From contig OY282608.1 of assembly GCA_958298945.1 (NCBI GenBank), positions 17,213,933-17,277,932 of the forward strand: a stretch of DNA of 64,000 nt, in the 5' to 3' direction. Below the pieces are notes generated by a model, which saw nothing but the letters and a program-made list of their open reading frames with translations, made no database searches and was not told the DNA's origin. This document shows, in pieces, positions 1 through 16,100 of this stretch; within the stretch, counting starts at the first letter, position 1; the number at the start of each line of letters is the position of its first letter. The stretch is from Atherix ibis (Eukaryota; Arthropoda; Insecta; Diptera; Athericidae). A program made the position numbers and the translations under genes.

Positions 1-3000
1 ACCGACAAACCAAAACACCAACAAACCAACAAACCAACAAACCAACAAACTAACAAACCAACAAGCCAACAAGCCAACAAGCCAACAAACCACCAAACCG
101 ACAAGCCAACAATACAACAAGCCAACAAACCAACAAACCAACAAACCAAGTAATCAAAAAGCCAACAAGCCAACAAGCCAACAAACCAACAAACCAACAA
201 GCCTACAAACCAACAAACCAACAAGCCAACAAGCCAATAAACCAACAAACCAACAAGCCAACAAACCAACAAACAAGTAAACCAACAAACCAAAAAACCA
301 ACAAACCAACAAACCAACAAACCAACAAACTAACAAACCAACAAGCTAACAAGCCAACAAACCACCAAACCGACAAGCCAACCATACAACAAGCCAACAA
401 ACCAACAAACCAAGTAATCAAAAAGCCAACAAGCCAACAAGCCAACAAACCAACAAACCAACAAGCCAACAAACCAACAAACCAACAAACCAACAAGCCA
501 ACAAACCAACAAGCCAACAAACCAACAAACAAATAAACCAACAAACCAAAAAACCAACAAACCAACAAACCAACAAACCAACAAACTAACAAACCAACAA
601 ACCACCAAACCGACAAGCCAACAATACAACAAGCCAACAAACCAACAAGCCAACAAACCAACAAACCAACAAGCCAACAAGCCAACAAGCCAACAAACCA
701 ACAAACCAACAAGTCAACAAACCAACAAACCAACAAGCCAACAAGCCAACAAACCAACAAGCCAACAAACCAACAAACCAACAAACCAAGTAACCAAAAA
801 GCCAACAAACTAACAAACCAACAAGCAAACAAGCCAACAAACCAACAAACCAACAAAGCAACAAGCCAACAAGCCGACAAACCAACAAACCAACAAGCCA
901 ACAAGCCAACAAACCAACAAACCAACAAACCAACAAGCCAACAAACCAACAAGGCAACAAACCAACAAACCAAGTAACCAAAAAGCCAACAAACTAACAA
1001 ACCAACAAGCAAACAAGCCAACAAACCAACAAACCAACAAAGCAACAAGCCCACAAGCCAACAAACCAACAAACCAACAAGCCAACAAACCAACAAGCTA
1101 ACAAGCCAACAAACCAACAAACCAACAAACTAACAAGCCAACAAACCAACAAACCAACAAACCAACAAGCCAACAAACCAACAAGCCAACAAACCAACAA
1201 ACCAACAAACCAAGTAACCAAAAAGCCAACAAACTAACAAACCAACAAGCAAACAAGCCAACAAACCAACAAACCAAGTAACCAAAAAGCCAACAAACTA
1301 ACAAACCAACAAGCAAACAAGCCAACAAACCAACAAACCAACAAAGCAACAAGCCAACAAGCCAACAAACCAACAAACCAACAAACCAAGTAACCAAAAA
1401 GCCAACAAACTAACAAACCAACAAGCAAACAAGCCAACAAACCAACAAACCAAGTAACCAAAAAGCCAACAAACTAACAAACCAACAAGCAAACAAGCCA
1501 ACAAACCAACAAACCAACAAAGCAACAAGCCAACAAGCCAACAAACCAACAAACCAACAAGCCAACAAACCAACAAACCAACAAACCAACAAGCCAACAA
1601 ACCAACAAACAAATAAACCAACAAACCAAAAAACCAACAAGCCAACAAACCAACAAACCAACAAACTAACAAACCAACAAGCCAACAAGCCAACAAACCA
1701 ACAAACCAACAAGCCAACAAACCAACAAACCACCAAACCGACAAGCCAACAATACAACAAGCCAACAAACCAACAAACCAACAAACCAAGTAACCAAAAA
1801 GCCAACAAGCCAACAAGCCAACAAACCAACAAACCAACAAGCCAACAAACCAACAAACCAACAAGCCAACAAGCCAACAAACCAACAAACCAACAAACCA
1901 ACAAGCCAACAAACCAACAAACCAACAAGCCAACAAGCCAACAAACCAACAAGCCAACAAACTAACAAACCAACAAACCAAGTAACCAAAAAGCCAACAA
2001 ACTAACAAACCAACAAGCAAACAAGCCAACAAACCAACAAACCAACAAAGCAACAAGCCAACAAGCAGACAAACCAACAAACCAACAAGCCAACAAGCCA
2101 ACAAACCAACAAACCAACAAGCCAACAAACCAACAAGCCAACAAACCAACAAACCAAGTAACCAAAAAGCCAACAAACTAACAAACCAACAAGCAAACAA
2201 GCCAACAAACCAACAAACCAACAAAGCAACAAGCCAACAAGCCAACAAACCAACAAACCAACAAGCCAACAAACCAACAAGCCAATAAGCCAACAAACCA
2301 ACAAGCCAACAAGCCAACAAACCAACAAACCAACAAACCAACAAGCCAACAAACCAACAAACCAACAAACCAACAAGCCAACAAACCAACAAGCCAACAT
2401 ACCAACAAACCAAGTAACCAAAAAGCCAACAAACTAACAAACCAACAAGCAAACAAGCCAACAAACCAACAAACCAACAAAGCAACAAGCCAACAAGCCA
2501 ACAAACCAACAAACCAACAACCCAACAAACCAACAAGCCAACAAGCCAACAAACCAACAAACCAACAAACCAACAAGCCAAAAAACCAACAAACCAACAA
2601 GCCAACAAGCCAACAAACCAACAAATCAACAAGCCAACAAACCAACAAACCAACAAACCAACAAGCCAACAAGCCAACAAACCAACAAACCAACAAACCA
2701 ACAAGCCAACAAACCAACAAGCCAACAAACCAACAAACCAACAAACCAAGTAACCAAAAAGCCAACAAACTAACAAACCAACAAGCCAACAAGCCAACAA
2801 ACCAACAAACCAAAAAAGCAACAAGCTAAAAAGCCAACAAACCAACAAACCAACAAACCAACAAACCAACAAACCAACAAACCAACAAACCAACAAGCCA
2901 ACAAACCAACAAACAAATAAACTAACAAATCAATAAACCAACAAACCAACAAACCAACAAACCAACAAACCAACAAACCAACAAACCAAAAAAACCAACA

Positions 3001-6000
3001 AACCAACAAACCAACAAGCCAACAAGCCAACAAACCAACAAACCGACAAGCCAACAAGCCAACAAACCAACAAACCAACAAACCAACAAGCCAACAAACC
3101 AACAAACCAACAAACCAACAAGCCAACAAACGAACAAACAAATAAACCAACAAACCAAAAAACCAACAAACCAACAAACCAACAAACCAACAAACAAACA
3201 AACCAACAAGCCAAGAAGCCAACAAACCAACAAACCAACAAGCCAACAAACCAACAAACCAACAAACCAACAAGCCAACAAACCAACAAACCAACAAGCC
3301 AATAAACCAACAAACCATTAAACGAACAAACCAACAAGCCAACAAGCCAACAAACCAACAAACCAACAAGCCAACAAACCAACAAACCAACAAACCGACA
3401 AGCCAACAAACCAACAAGCCAACAAACCAACAAACCAACAAACCAAGTAACCAAAAAGCCAACAAGCCAACAAGCCAACAAACCAACAAACCAACAAGCC
3501 AACAAACCAACAAACCAACAAGCCAACAAGCCAACAAACCAACAAACCAACAAACCAATAAGCCAACAAACCAACAAACCAAAAAACCAACAAACCAACA
3601 AACAAACAAACCAACAAGCCAACAAACCAACAAACCAACAAGCCAACAAACCAACAAACCAACAAACTAAGTAACCAACAAGCCAACAAACCAACAAACC
3701 AACAAGCCAACAAGCCAACAAACCAACAAACCAACAGGCCAACAAACCAACAAACCAAAAAACCAACAAACCAACAAACCAACAAACCAACAAACCAACA
3801 AACCAACAAGCCAACAAGCCAACAAACCAACAAACCAACAAACCAACAAACCAACAAACCAACAAGCCAACAAACCAACAAGCCAACAAACCAACAAACC
3901 AACAAACCAAGTAACCAAAAAGCCAACAAACTAACAAACCAACAAGCAAACAAGCCAACAAACCAAAAAACCAACAAAGCAACAAGCCAACAAGCCAACA
4001 AACCAACAAACCAACAAGCCAACAAGCCAACAAACCAACAAGCCAACAAGCCAACAAGCCAACACACCAACAAACCAACAAGCCAACAAACCAACAAACC
4101 AACAAACCAACAAACCAACAAACCAACAAACCAACAAACCAATAAACCAACAAGCCAACAAGCCAACAAACCAACAAACCAACAGACCAACAAGCCAACA
4201 AACCAACAAGCCAACAAACCAACAAACCAACAAACCAAGTAACCAAAAAGCCATCAAACTAACAAACCAACAAGCCAACAAGCCAACAAACCAACAAACC
4301 AACAAAGCAACAAGCCAACAAGCCAACAAACCAACAAACCAACAAGCCAACAAACCAACAAACCAACAAACCAACAAACCAACAAACCAACAAACCAACA
4401 AGCCAACAAGCCAACAAACCAACAAACCAACAAGCCAACAAACCAACAAACCAACAAACCAACAAGCCAACAAACCAACAAGCTAACAAACCAACAAACC
4501 AACAAAACAACAAACCAACAAGCCAACAAGCCAACAAACCAACAAACCAACAAGCCAACAAACCAACAAACCAACAAACCAATTAACCAACAAACCAACA
4601 AACGAACAAACCAACAAACCAACAAACCAACAAACCAACAAACCAACAAACTAACAAGCCAAAAAACCAACAAACCAACAAGCCAACAAGCCAACAAGCC
4701 AACAAACCAACAAACCAACAAGCCAACAAACCAACAAACCAACAAGCCAACAAACCAACAAGCCAACAAACCAACAAACCAACAAACCAAGTAACCAAAA
4801 AGCCAACAAACTAACACACCAACAAGCCAACAAGCCAACAAACCAACAAACCAACAAAGCAACAAGCTAACAAGCCAACAAACCAACAAACCAACAAACC
4901 AACAAACCAACAAACCAACAAACCAACAGACCAACAAACCAACAAACCAACAAACCAACAAACCAACAAACAAATAAACCAACAAACCAACAAACCAACA
5001 AACCAACAAACCAACAAACCAGCAAACCAACAAGCCAACAAGCCAACAAACCAACAAACCGACAAGCCAACAAGCCAACAAACCAACAAACCAACAAGCC
5101 AACAAACCAACAAACCAACAAACCAACAAGCCAACAAACCAACAAACAAATAAACCAACAAACCAAAACACCAACAAACCAACAAACCAACAAACCAACA
5201 AACTAACAAACCAACAAGCCAACAAGCCAACAAACCACCAAACCAACAAGCCAACAATACAACAAGCCAACAAACCAACAAACCAACAAACCAAGTAATC
5301 AAAAAGCCAACAAGCCAACAAGCCAACAAACCAACAAACCAACAAGCCTACAAACCAACAAACCAACAAGCCAACAAGCCAATAAACCAACAAACCAACA
5401 AGCCAACAAACCAACAAACAAATAAACCAACAAACCAAAAAACCAACAAACCAACAAACCAACAAACCAACAAACTAACAAACCAACAAGCTAACAAGCC
5501 AACAAACCACCAAACCGACAAGCCAACAATACAACAAGCCAACAAACCAACAAACCAAGTAATCAAAAAGCCAACAAGCCAACAAGCCAACAAACCAACA
5601 AACCAACAAGCCAACAAACCAACAAACCAACAAACCAACAAGCCAACAAACCAACAAACAAATAAACCAACAAACCAAAAAACCAACAAACCAACAAACC
5701 AACAAACCAACAAACTAACAAACCAACAAGCCAACAAACCAACAAACCACCAAACCGACAAGCCAACAATACAACAAGCCAACAAACCAACAAGCCAACA
5801 AACCAACAAACCAACAAGCCAACAAGCCAACAAGCCAACAAACCAACAAACCAACAAGCCAACAAACCAACAAAGCAACAAGCCAACAAGCCGACAAACC
5901 AACAAACCAACAAGCCAACAAGCCAACAAACCAACAAACCAACAAACCAACAAGCCAACAAACCAACAAGCCAACAAACCAACAAACCAAGTAACCAAAA

Positions 6001-6240
6001 AGCCAACAAACTAACAAACCAACAAGCAAACAAGCCAACAAACCAACAAACCAACAAAGCAACAAGCCCACAAGCCAACAAACCAACAAACCAACAAGCC
6101 AACAAACCAACAAGCTAACAAGCCAACAAACCAACAAACCAACAAACTAACAAGCCAACAAACCAACAAACCAACAAACCAACAAGCCAACAAACCAACA
6201 AGCCAACAAACCAACAAACCAACAAACCAAGTAACCAAAA
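1..6240. repeat. Dispersed duplicate pair, 1-1,230 and about 5,150-6,240
   Basis: The private unit accaaaac, the pair accaccaa and accgacaa (accaccaa and accaacaa in the second copy), the rare tacaacaa and the variant atcaaaaa recur in the same order in both places. The accaaaac units lie at 9 and 5162 (offset 5,153). Unit accaagta lies at 145 and 5290 (offset 5,145), and later landmarks are 5,017 apart (module A copies at about 1,209 and 6,226). The offsets fall in steps of 8 and 128, so the second copy has lost one unit and then about 16 units relative to the first. All offsets are multiples of 8 plus 1, as expected from the single-base insertion near 2,985. Confidence 0.8.
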
Positions 6241-7160
6241 AGCCAACAAACTAACAAACCAACAAGCAAACAAGCCAGCAAACCAACAAACCAACAAAGC
6301 AACAAGCCAACAAGCCAACAAACCAACAAACCAACAACCCAACAAACCAACAAGCCAACAAGCCAACAAACCAACAAACCAACAAACCAACAAGCCAAAA
6401 AACCAACAAACCAACAAGCCAACAAGCCAACAAACCAACAAATCAACAAGCCAACAAACCAACAAACCAACAAACCAACAAGCCAACAAACCAAAAAACC
6501 AACAAACCAACAAGCCAACAAACCAACAAGCCAACAAACCAACAAACCAACAAACCAAGTAACCAAAAAGCCAACAAACTAACAAACCAACAAGCCAACA
6601 AGCCAACAAACCAACAAACCAACAAAGCAACAAGCTAACAAGCCAACAAACCAACAAACCAACAAACCAACAAACCAACAAACCAACAAACCAACAAACC
6701 AACAAACCAACAAGCCAACAAACCAACAAACAAATAAACTAACAAATCAATAAACCAACAAACCAACAAACCAACAAACCAACAAACCAACAAACCAACA
6801 AACCAACAAACCAAAAAACCAAAAAACCAACAAACCAACAAACCAACAAGCCAACAAGCCAACAAACCAACAAACCGACAAGCCAACAAGCCAACAAACC
6901 AACAAACCAACAAGCCAACAAACCAACAAACCAACAAACCAACAAGCCAACAAACCAACAAACAAATAAACCAACAAACCAAAAAACCAACAAACCAACA
7001 AACCAACAAACTAACAAACAAACAAACCAACAAGCCAACAAGCCAACAAACCAACAAACCAACAAGCCAACAAACCAACAAACCAACAAACCAACAAACC
7101 AACAAGCCAACAAACCAACAAACCAACAAGCCAATAAACCAACAAACCATTAAACCAACA
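2414..7160. repeat. Duplicate pair, about 2,414-3,330 and 6,231-7,160
   Basis: The run acaaataa, actaacaa, atcaataa occurs at about 2,914 and 6,731, an offset of 3,817 (477 units plus 1). A second landmark, accattaa followed by acgaacaa or accaacaa, occurs at about 3,314 and 7,146, offset 3,832. This pair joins directly to the previous one: the second copies lie next to each other (5.15-6.24 and 6.24-7.16 kb), while the first copies are separated by about 1.2 kb. The second arrangement therefore either lost that 1.2 kb, or the first gained it. Confidence 0.75.
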
Positions 7161-8569
7161 AATCAACAAGCCAACAAGCCAACAAACCAACAAACCAACA
7201 AGCCAACAAACCAACAAACCAACAAACCGACAAGCCAACAAACCAACAAGCCAACAAACCAACAAACCAACAAACCAAGTAACCAAAAAGCCAACAAGTC
7301 AACAAGCCAACAAACCAACAAACCAACAAGCCAACACACCAACAAACCAACAAGCCAACAAGCCAACAAACCAACAAACCAACAAACCAATAAGCCAACA
7401 AACCAACAAACCAATAAACCAACAAACCAACAAACAAACAAACCAACAAGCCAACAAACCAACAAACCAACAAGCCAACAAACCAACAAACTAAGTAACC
7501 AACAAGCCAACAAACCAACAAACCAACAAGCCAGCAAGCCAACAAACCAACAAACCAACAGGCCACCAAACCAACAAACCAACAAACCAACAAACCAACA
7601 AACCAACAAACCAACAAACCAACAAACCAACAAGCCAACAAACCAACAAACCAACAAACCAACAAACCAACAAACCAACAAACCAACAAACCAACAAGCC
7701 AACAAACCAACAAGCCAACAAACCAACAAACCAACAAACCAAGTAACCAAAAAGCCAACAAACTAACAAACCAACAAGCAAACAAGCCAACAAACCAACA
7801 AACCAACAAAGCAACAAGCCAACAAGCCAACAAACCAACAAACCAACAAGCCAACAAACCAACAAGCCAACAAGCCAACAAGCCAACAAACCAACAAACC
7901 AACAAGCCAACAAACCAACAAACCAACAAACCAACAAACCAACAAACCAACAAACCAACAAGCCAACAAGCCAACAAACCAACAAACCAACAGACCAACA
8001 AGCCAACAAACCAACAAGCCAACAAACCAACAAACCAACAAACCAAGTAACCAAAAAGCCATCAAACTAACAAACCAACAAGCCAACAAGCCAACAAACC
8101 AACAAACCAACAAAGCAACAAGCCAACAAGCCAACAAACCAACAAACCAACAAGCCAACAAACCAACAAACCAACAAGCCAACAAACCAACAAACCAACA
8201 AGCCAACAAACCAACAAACCAACAAACCAACAAGCCAACAAACCAACAAGCTAACAAACCAACAAACCAACAAACCAACAAAACAACAAGCCAACAAGCC
8301 AACAAACCAACAAACCAACAAGCCAACAAACCAACAAACCAACAAACCAATTAACGAACAAACCAACAAACGAACAAACAAACAAACCAACAAACCAACA
8401 AACCAACAAACCAACAAACCAACAAATTAACAAACCAACAAACCAACAAACCAACAAGCCAATAAACCAACAAACCAACAAACCAACAAACCAACAAGCC
8501 AACAAGCCAACAAACCAACAAACCAACAAGCCAACAAACCAACAAACCAACAAACCAACAAGCCAACAA

Positions 8570-9670
8570 ACCAACAAGCTAACAAACCAACAAACCAACA
8601 AACCAACAAACCAACAAGCCAACAAGCCAACAAACCAACAAACTAAGTAACCAAGAAGCCAACAAACCAACAAACCAACAAGCCAACAAGCCAACAAACC
8701 AACAAACCAACAAGCCAACAAGCCAACAAACCAACAAACCAACAAGCCAACAAGCCAACAAACCAACAAACTAACAAGCCAACAAACCAACAAACCAACT
8801 AGCCAACAAACCAACAAACAAATAAACCAACAAACCAAAAAACCAACAAACCAACAAACCAACAAACCAACAAACCAACAAACCAACAAACCAACAAGCC
8901 AACAAGCCAACAAGCCAACAAACCAACAAACCAACAAGCCAACAAACCAACAAACCAACATGCGAACAAGCCAATAAGCCAACAAACCAACAAGCAAACA
9001 AACCAACAAACCAACAAACCAACAAGCCAACAAACCAACAAACAAATAAACCAACAAACCAAAAAACCAACAAACCAACAAATTAAAAAACCAACAAACC
9101 AACAAGCCAACAAGCCAACAAACCAACAAACTAACAAACCAACAAGCCAACAAACCAACAAACCAACAAGCCAACAAGCCAACAAACCAACAAACTAAGT
9201 AACCAAGAAGCCAACAAACCAACAAACCAACAAGCCAACAAGCCAACAAACCAACAAACCAACAAGCCAACAAGCCAACAAACCAACAAACCAACAAGCC
9301 AACAAGCCAACAAACCAACAAACTAACAAGCCAACAAACCAACAAACCAACTAGCCAACAAACCAACAAACAAATAAACCAACAAACCAAAAAACCAACA
9401 AACCAACAAACCAACAAACCAACAAACCAACAAACCAACAAACCAACAAGCCAACAAGCCAACAAGCCAACAAACCAACAAACCAACAAGCCAACAAACC
9501 AACAAACCAACATGCGAACAAGCCAATAAGCCAACAAACCAACAAGCAAACAAACCAACAAACCAACAAACCAACAAGCCAACAAACCAACAAACAAATA
9601 AACCAACAAACCAAAAAACCAACAAACCAACAAACCAACAAACCAACAAACCAACAAACCAACAAACCAA
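8570..9670. repeat. 552-bp tandem duplication
   Basis: Two consecutive copies share all landmarks at an offset of exactly 552 bp (69 units). Unit actaagta followed by accaagaa is at 8642 and 9194, and the rare accaacat-gcgaacaa junction (catgcg) is at 8959 and 9511. The unit accaacta before gccaacaa and the run gccaataa then gcaaacaa also repeat at this offset. I saw almost no differences between copies, which suggests a recent event. Confidence 0.88.
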
Positions 9671-10199
9671 CAAACCAACAAACCAACAAGCCAACAAGCC
9701 AACAAACCAACAAACCAACAAACTAAGTAACCAACAAACCAACAAACCAACAAACCAACAAGCCAACAAACCAACAAACTAACAAACCAACAAGCCAACA
9801 AACCAACAAATCAACAAACCAACAAACCAACAAACCAACAAATTAACAAACCAACAAACCAACAAACCAACAAGCCAATAAACCAACAAACCAACAAACC
9901 AACAAACCAACAAGCCAACAAGCCAACAAACCAACAAACCAACAAGCCAACAAACCAACAAACCAACAAACCAACAAGCCAACAAACCAACAAGCTAACA
10001 AACCAACAAACCAACAAACCAACAAACCAACAAGCCAACAAGCCAACAAACCAACAAACCAACAAGCCAACAAACCAACAAACCAACAAACCAATTAACC
10101 AACAAACCAACAAACGAACAAACCAACAAACCAACAAACCAACAAACCAACAAACCAACAATCCAACAAATTAAAAACCCAACAAACCAACAAGCCAAC

Positions 10200-13100
10200 A
10201 AGCCAACAAACCAACAAACTAACAAACCAACAAGCCAACAAACCAACAAACCAACAAACCAACAAACCAACAAGCCAACAAGCCAACAAACCAACAAATC
10301 AACAAGCCAACAATCCAACAAACCAACAAGCCAACAAACCAACAAACCAACAAACCAACAAGCCAACAAGCCAACAAACCAACAAACCAACAAGCCAACA
10401 AACCAACAAACCAACAAACCAACATGCCAACAAACCAACAAATCAACAAATCAACAAACCAACAAACAAAGAAACCAACAAACCAACAAACCAGCAAACC
10501 AAAGAACCAACAAACCAACAAACCATCAAACGAACAAAGCAACAAACCAACAAACCAACAAACCAACAAACCAACAAACCAACAAACCAACAAACCAACA
10601 AGCCAACAAGCCAACAAACCAACAAACTAACAAACCAACAAGCCAACAAACCAACAAACCAACAAGCCAACAAGCCAACAAACCAACAAACCAAAAAACC
10701 AACAAACCAACAGACCATCAAACGAACAAAGCAATAAGCCAACAAGCCAACAAACCAACAAACCAACAAGCCAACAAACCATCAAACCAACAACCCAACA
10801 ATCCAACAAACCAACAAACCAACAAACCAACAAGCCAACAAAACAACAAACCAATAAGCCAACAAACCAACAAACCAACAAACCAACAAACCAACAAGCC
10901 AACAAGCCAACAAACCAACAAACCAACAAGCCAACAAACCAACAAACCAACAAACCAACAAACCATCAAACCAACAAACCAACAAACCAACAAATTAACG
11001 AGCCAACAAGCCAACAAACCAACAAACCAACAAGCCAACAAACCAACAAACAAATAAACCAGCAAACCAACAAACCAACAAACCAACAAACCAACAAACC
11101 AACAAACTAACAAACAAATAAACCAACAAACCAAAAAACCAACAAGCCAACAAACCAACAAACCAACAAACCAACAAGCCAACAAACCAACAAGCCAACA
11201 AACCAACAAACCAAGTAACCAAAAAGCCAACAAACTAACAAACCCACAAGCCAACAAGCCAACAAACCAACAAATCAACAAAGCAATAAGCCAACAAGCC
11301 AACAAACCAACAAGCCAACAAGCCAACAAACCAACAAACCAACAAACCAACAAGCCAACAAACCAACAAGCCAACAAACCAACAAACCAAGTAACCAAAA
11401 AGCCAACAAACTAACAAACCAACAAGCCAACAAGCCAACAAACCAACAAACCAACAAAGCAACAAGCCAACAAACCAACATGCCAACAAACCAACAAACA
11501 AATAAACCAAAAAGCCAACAAACCAACAAAACAACAAACCAACAAGCCAACAAACCAACAAACAAATAAACCAACAAACCAACAAACCAACAAACCAACA
11601 AACCAACAAACCAAAAAACCAACAAACCAACAAACCAACAAGCCAACAAGCCAACAAACCAACAAACCGACAAGCCAACAAGCCAACAAAATAACAAACC
11701 AACAAGCCAACAAACCAACAAACCAACAAACCAACAAGCCAACAAACCAACAAACAAATAAACCAACAAACTAAAAAACCAACAAACCAACAAACCAACA
11801 AACCAACAAACCAACAAACCAACAAGCCAACACGCCAACAAACCAACAAACCAACAAGCCAACAAACCAACATGCGAACAAGCCAACAAACCAACAAACC
11901 AACAAGCAAACAAACCAACAAACCAACAAACCAACAAGCCAACAAACCAACAAACAAATAAACCAACAAACCAAAAAACCAACAAACCAACAAACCAACA
12001 AACCAACAAACCAACAAGCCAACAAGCCAACAAACCAACAAACCAACAAACCAACAAACTAAGTAACCAACAAGCCAACAAACCAACAAACCAACAAGCC
12101 AAAAAACCAACAAACTAACAAACCAACAAGCCAACAAACCAACAAACCAACAAGCCAACAAGCCAACAAACCAACAAACCAACAAACTAACAAGCCAACA
12201 AACCAACAAACCAACAAACCAACAAGCCAACAAACCAACAAACCAACAAACCAACAAACCAACAAGCCAACAAGCCAACAAACCAACAAACCAACAAGCC
12301 AACAAACCAACAAACCAACAAACCAACAAACCAACAAGCCAACAAACCAACAAGCCAACAAACCAACAAACCAACAAACCAACAAACCAACAAGCCAACA
12401 AACCAACAAGCCAACAAACCAACAAACCAACAAACCAAGTAACCAAAAAGCCAACAAACTAACAAACCCACAAGCCAACAAGCCAACAAACCAACAAACC
12501 AACAAAGCAACAAGCCAACAAGCCAACAAACCAACAAACCAACAAGCCAACAAACCAACAAACCAACAAGCCAACAAGCCAACAAACCAACAAACCGACA
12601 AACCAACAAGCCAACAAACAAACAAACCAACAATCCAACAAGCCAACAAACCAACAAACCAACAAGCCAACAAACGAACAAACCAACAAACCAACAAACC
12701 AACAAACCAAAAAGCGAACAAACCAACAAACCAACGAACCAACAAACCAACAAACCAACAAACCAACAAACCAACAAGCCAACAAGCCAACAAACCAACA
12801 AACTAACAAACCAACAAGCCAACAAACCAACAAACCAACAAGCCAACAAGCCAACAAACCAACAAACCAAAAAACCAACAAACCAACAGACCATCAAACG
12901 AACAAAGCGACAAGCCAACAAGCCAACAAACCAACAAACCAACAAGCCAACAAACCATCAAACCAACAACCCAACAATCCAACAAACCAACAAACCAACA
13001 AACCAACAAGCCAACAAACCAACAAACCAATAAGCCAACAAACCAACAAACCAACAAACCAACAAACCAACAAGCCAACAAGCCAACAAACCAACAAACC

Positions 13101-16100
13101 AACAAGCCAACAAACCAACAAACCAACAAACCAACAAACCATCAAACCAACAAACCAACAAACCAACAAATTAACGAGCCAACAAGCCAACAAACCAACA
13201 AACCAACAAGCCAACAAACCAACAAACAAATAAACAAGCAAACCAACAAAATAACAAACCAACAAACCAACAAACCAACAAACTAACAAACAAATAAACC
13301 AACAAACCAAAAAACCAACAAGCCAACAAACCAACAAACCAACAAACCAACAAGCCAACAAACCAACAAGCCAACAAACCAACAAACCAACAAACCAAGT
13401 AACCAAAAAGCCAACAAACTAACAAACCCACAAGCCAACAAGCCAACAAACCAACAAATCAACAAAGCAATAAGCCAACAAGCCAACAAACCAACAAGCC
13501 AACAAGCCAACAAACCAACAAACCAACAAACCAACAAGCCGACAAACCAACAAGCCAACAAACCAACAAACCAAGTAACCAAAAAGCCAACAAACTAACA
13601 AACCAACAAGCCAACAAGCCAACAAACCAACAAACCAACAAAGCAACAAGCCAACAAACCAACATGCCAACAAACCAACAAACAAATAAACCAAAAAGCC
13701 AACAAACCAACAAACCAACAAAACAACAAACCAACCAGCCAACAAACCAACAAACAAATAAACCAACAAGCCAACAAGCCAACAAACCAACAAACCAACA
13801 AACTAACAAACCAACAAGCCAACAAACCAACAAACCAACAAACCAACAAACCAACAAGCCAACAAGCCAACAAACCAACAAATCAACAAGCCAACAATCC
13901 AACAAACCAACAAGCCAACAAACCAACAAACCAACAAACCAACAAGCCAACAAGCCAACAAACCAACAAACCAACAAGCCAACAAACCAACAAACCAACA
14001 AACCAACATGCCAACAAACCAACAAATCAACAAATCAACAAACCAACAAACAAAGAAACCAACAAACCAACAAACCAACAAACCAAAGAACCAACAAACC
14101 AACAAACCATCAAACGAACAAAGCAACAAACCAACAAACCAACAAACCAACAAACCAACAAACCAACAAACCAACAAACCAACAAGCCAACAAGCCAACA
14201 AACCAACAAACTAACAAACCAACAAGCCAACAAACCATCAAACCAACAAGCCAACAAGCCAACAAACCAACAAACCAAAAAACCAACAAACCAACAGACC
14301 ATCAAACGAACAAAGCAACAAGCCAACAAGCCAACAAACCAACAAACCAACAAGCCAACAAACCATCAAACCAACAACCCAACAATCCAACAAACCAACA
14401 AACCAACAAACCAACAAGCCAACAAACCAACAAACCAATAAGCCAACAAACCAACAAACCAACAAACCAACAAACCAACAAGCCAACAAGCCAACAAACC
14501 AACAAACCAACAAGCCAACAAACCAACAAACCAACAAACCAACAAACCATCAAACCAACAAACCAACAAACCAACAAATTAACGAGCCAACAAGCCAACA
14601 AACCAACAAACCAACAAACCAAAGAACCAACAAACCAACAAACCATCAAACGAACAAAGCAACAAACCAACAAACCAACAAACCAACAAACCAACAAACC
14701 AACAAACCAACAAACCAACAAGCCAACAAGCCAACAAACCAACAAACTAACAAACCAACAAGCCAACAAACCATCAAACCAACAAGCCAACAAGCCAACA
14801 AACCAACAAACCAAAAAACCAACAAACCAACAGACCATCAAACGAACAAAGCAACAAGCCAACAAGCCAACAAACCAACAAACCAACAAGCCAACAAACC
14901 ATCAAACCAACAACCCAACAATCCAACAAACCAACAAACCAACAAACCAACAAGCCAACAAACCAACAAACCAATAAGCCAACAAACCAACAAACCAACA
15001 AACCAACAAACCAACAAGCCAACAAGCCAACAAACCAACAAACCAACAAGCCAACAAACCAACAAACCAACAAACCAACAAACCATCAAACCAACAAACC
15101 AACAAACCAACAAATTAACGAGCCAACAAGCCAACAAACCAACAAACCAACAAACCAACAAACCAACAAGCCAACAAGCCAACAAACCAACAAACCAACA
15201 AGCCAACAAACCAACAAACCAACAAACAAATAAACCAGCAAACCAACAAACCAACAAACCAACAAACCAACAAACCAACAAACTAACAAACAAATAAACC
15301 AACAAACCAAAAAACCAACAAGCCAACAAACCAACAAACCAACAAACCAACAAGCCAACAAACCAACAAGCCAACAAACCAACAAACCAAGTAACCAAAA
15401 AGCCAACAAACTAACAAACCCACAAGCCAACAAGCCAACAAACCAACAAATCAACAAAGCAATAAGCCAACAAGCCAACAAACCAACAAGCCAACAAGCC
15501 AACAAACCAACAAACCAACAAACCAACAAGCCAACAAACCAACAAGCCAACAAACCAACAAACCAACAAACCAAGTAACCAAAAAGCCAACAAACTAACA
15601 AACCAACAAGCCAACAAGCCAACAAACCAACAAACCAACAAAGCAACAAGCCAACAAACCAACATGCCAACAAACCAACAAACAAATAAACCAAAAAGCC
15701 AACAAACCAACAAACCAACAAAACAACAAACCAACAAGCCAACAAACCAACAAACAAATAAACCAACAAACCAACAAACCAACAAACCAACAAACCAACA
15801 AACCAAAAAACCAACAAACCAACAAACCAACAAGCCAACAAGCCAACAAACCAACAAACCGACAAGCCAACAAGCCAACAAAATAACAAACCAACAAGCC
15901 AACAAACAAACAAACCAACAAACCAACAAGCCAACAAACCAACAAACAAATAAACCAACAAACCAAAAAACCAACAAACCAACAAACCAACAAACCAACA
16001 AACCAACAAACCAACAAGCCAACAAGCCAACAAACCAACAAACCAACAAGCCAACAAACCAACATGCGAACAAGCCAACAAACCAACAAACCAACAAGCA

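Noticed and set aside
13664..14977. 437-residue + strand frame with an ATG start (also ATG-started frames at 19623, 22151, 42750, 53913 and 55457)
   Set aside because: The ATG comes from the catgcc junction of a variant unit (in most cases the start of module B). The Asn/Gln/Thr/Lys/Pro repeat continues upstream and downstream without a boundary, and no ribosome-binding site, promoter or codon preference is visible.
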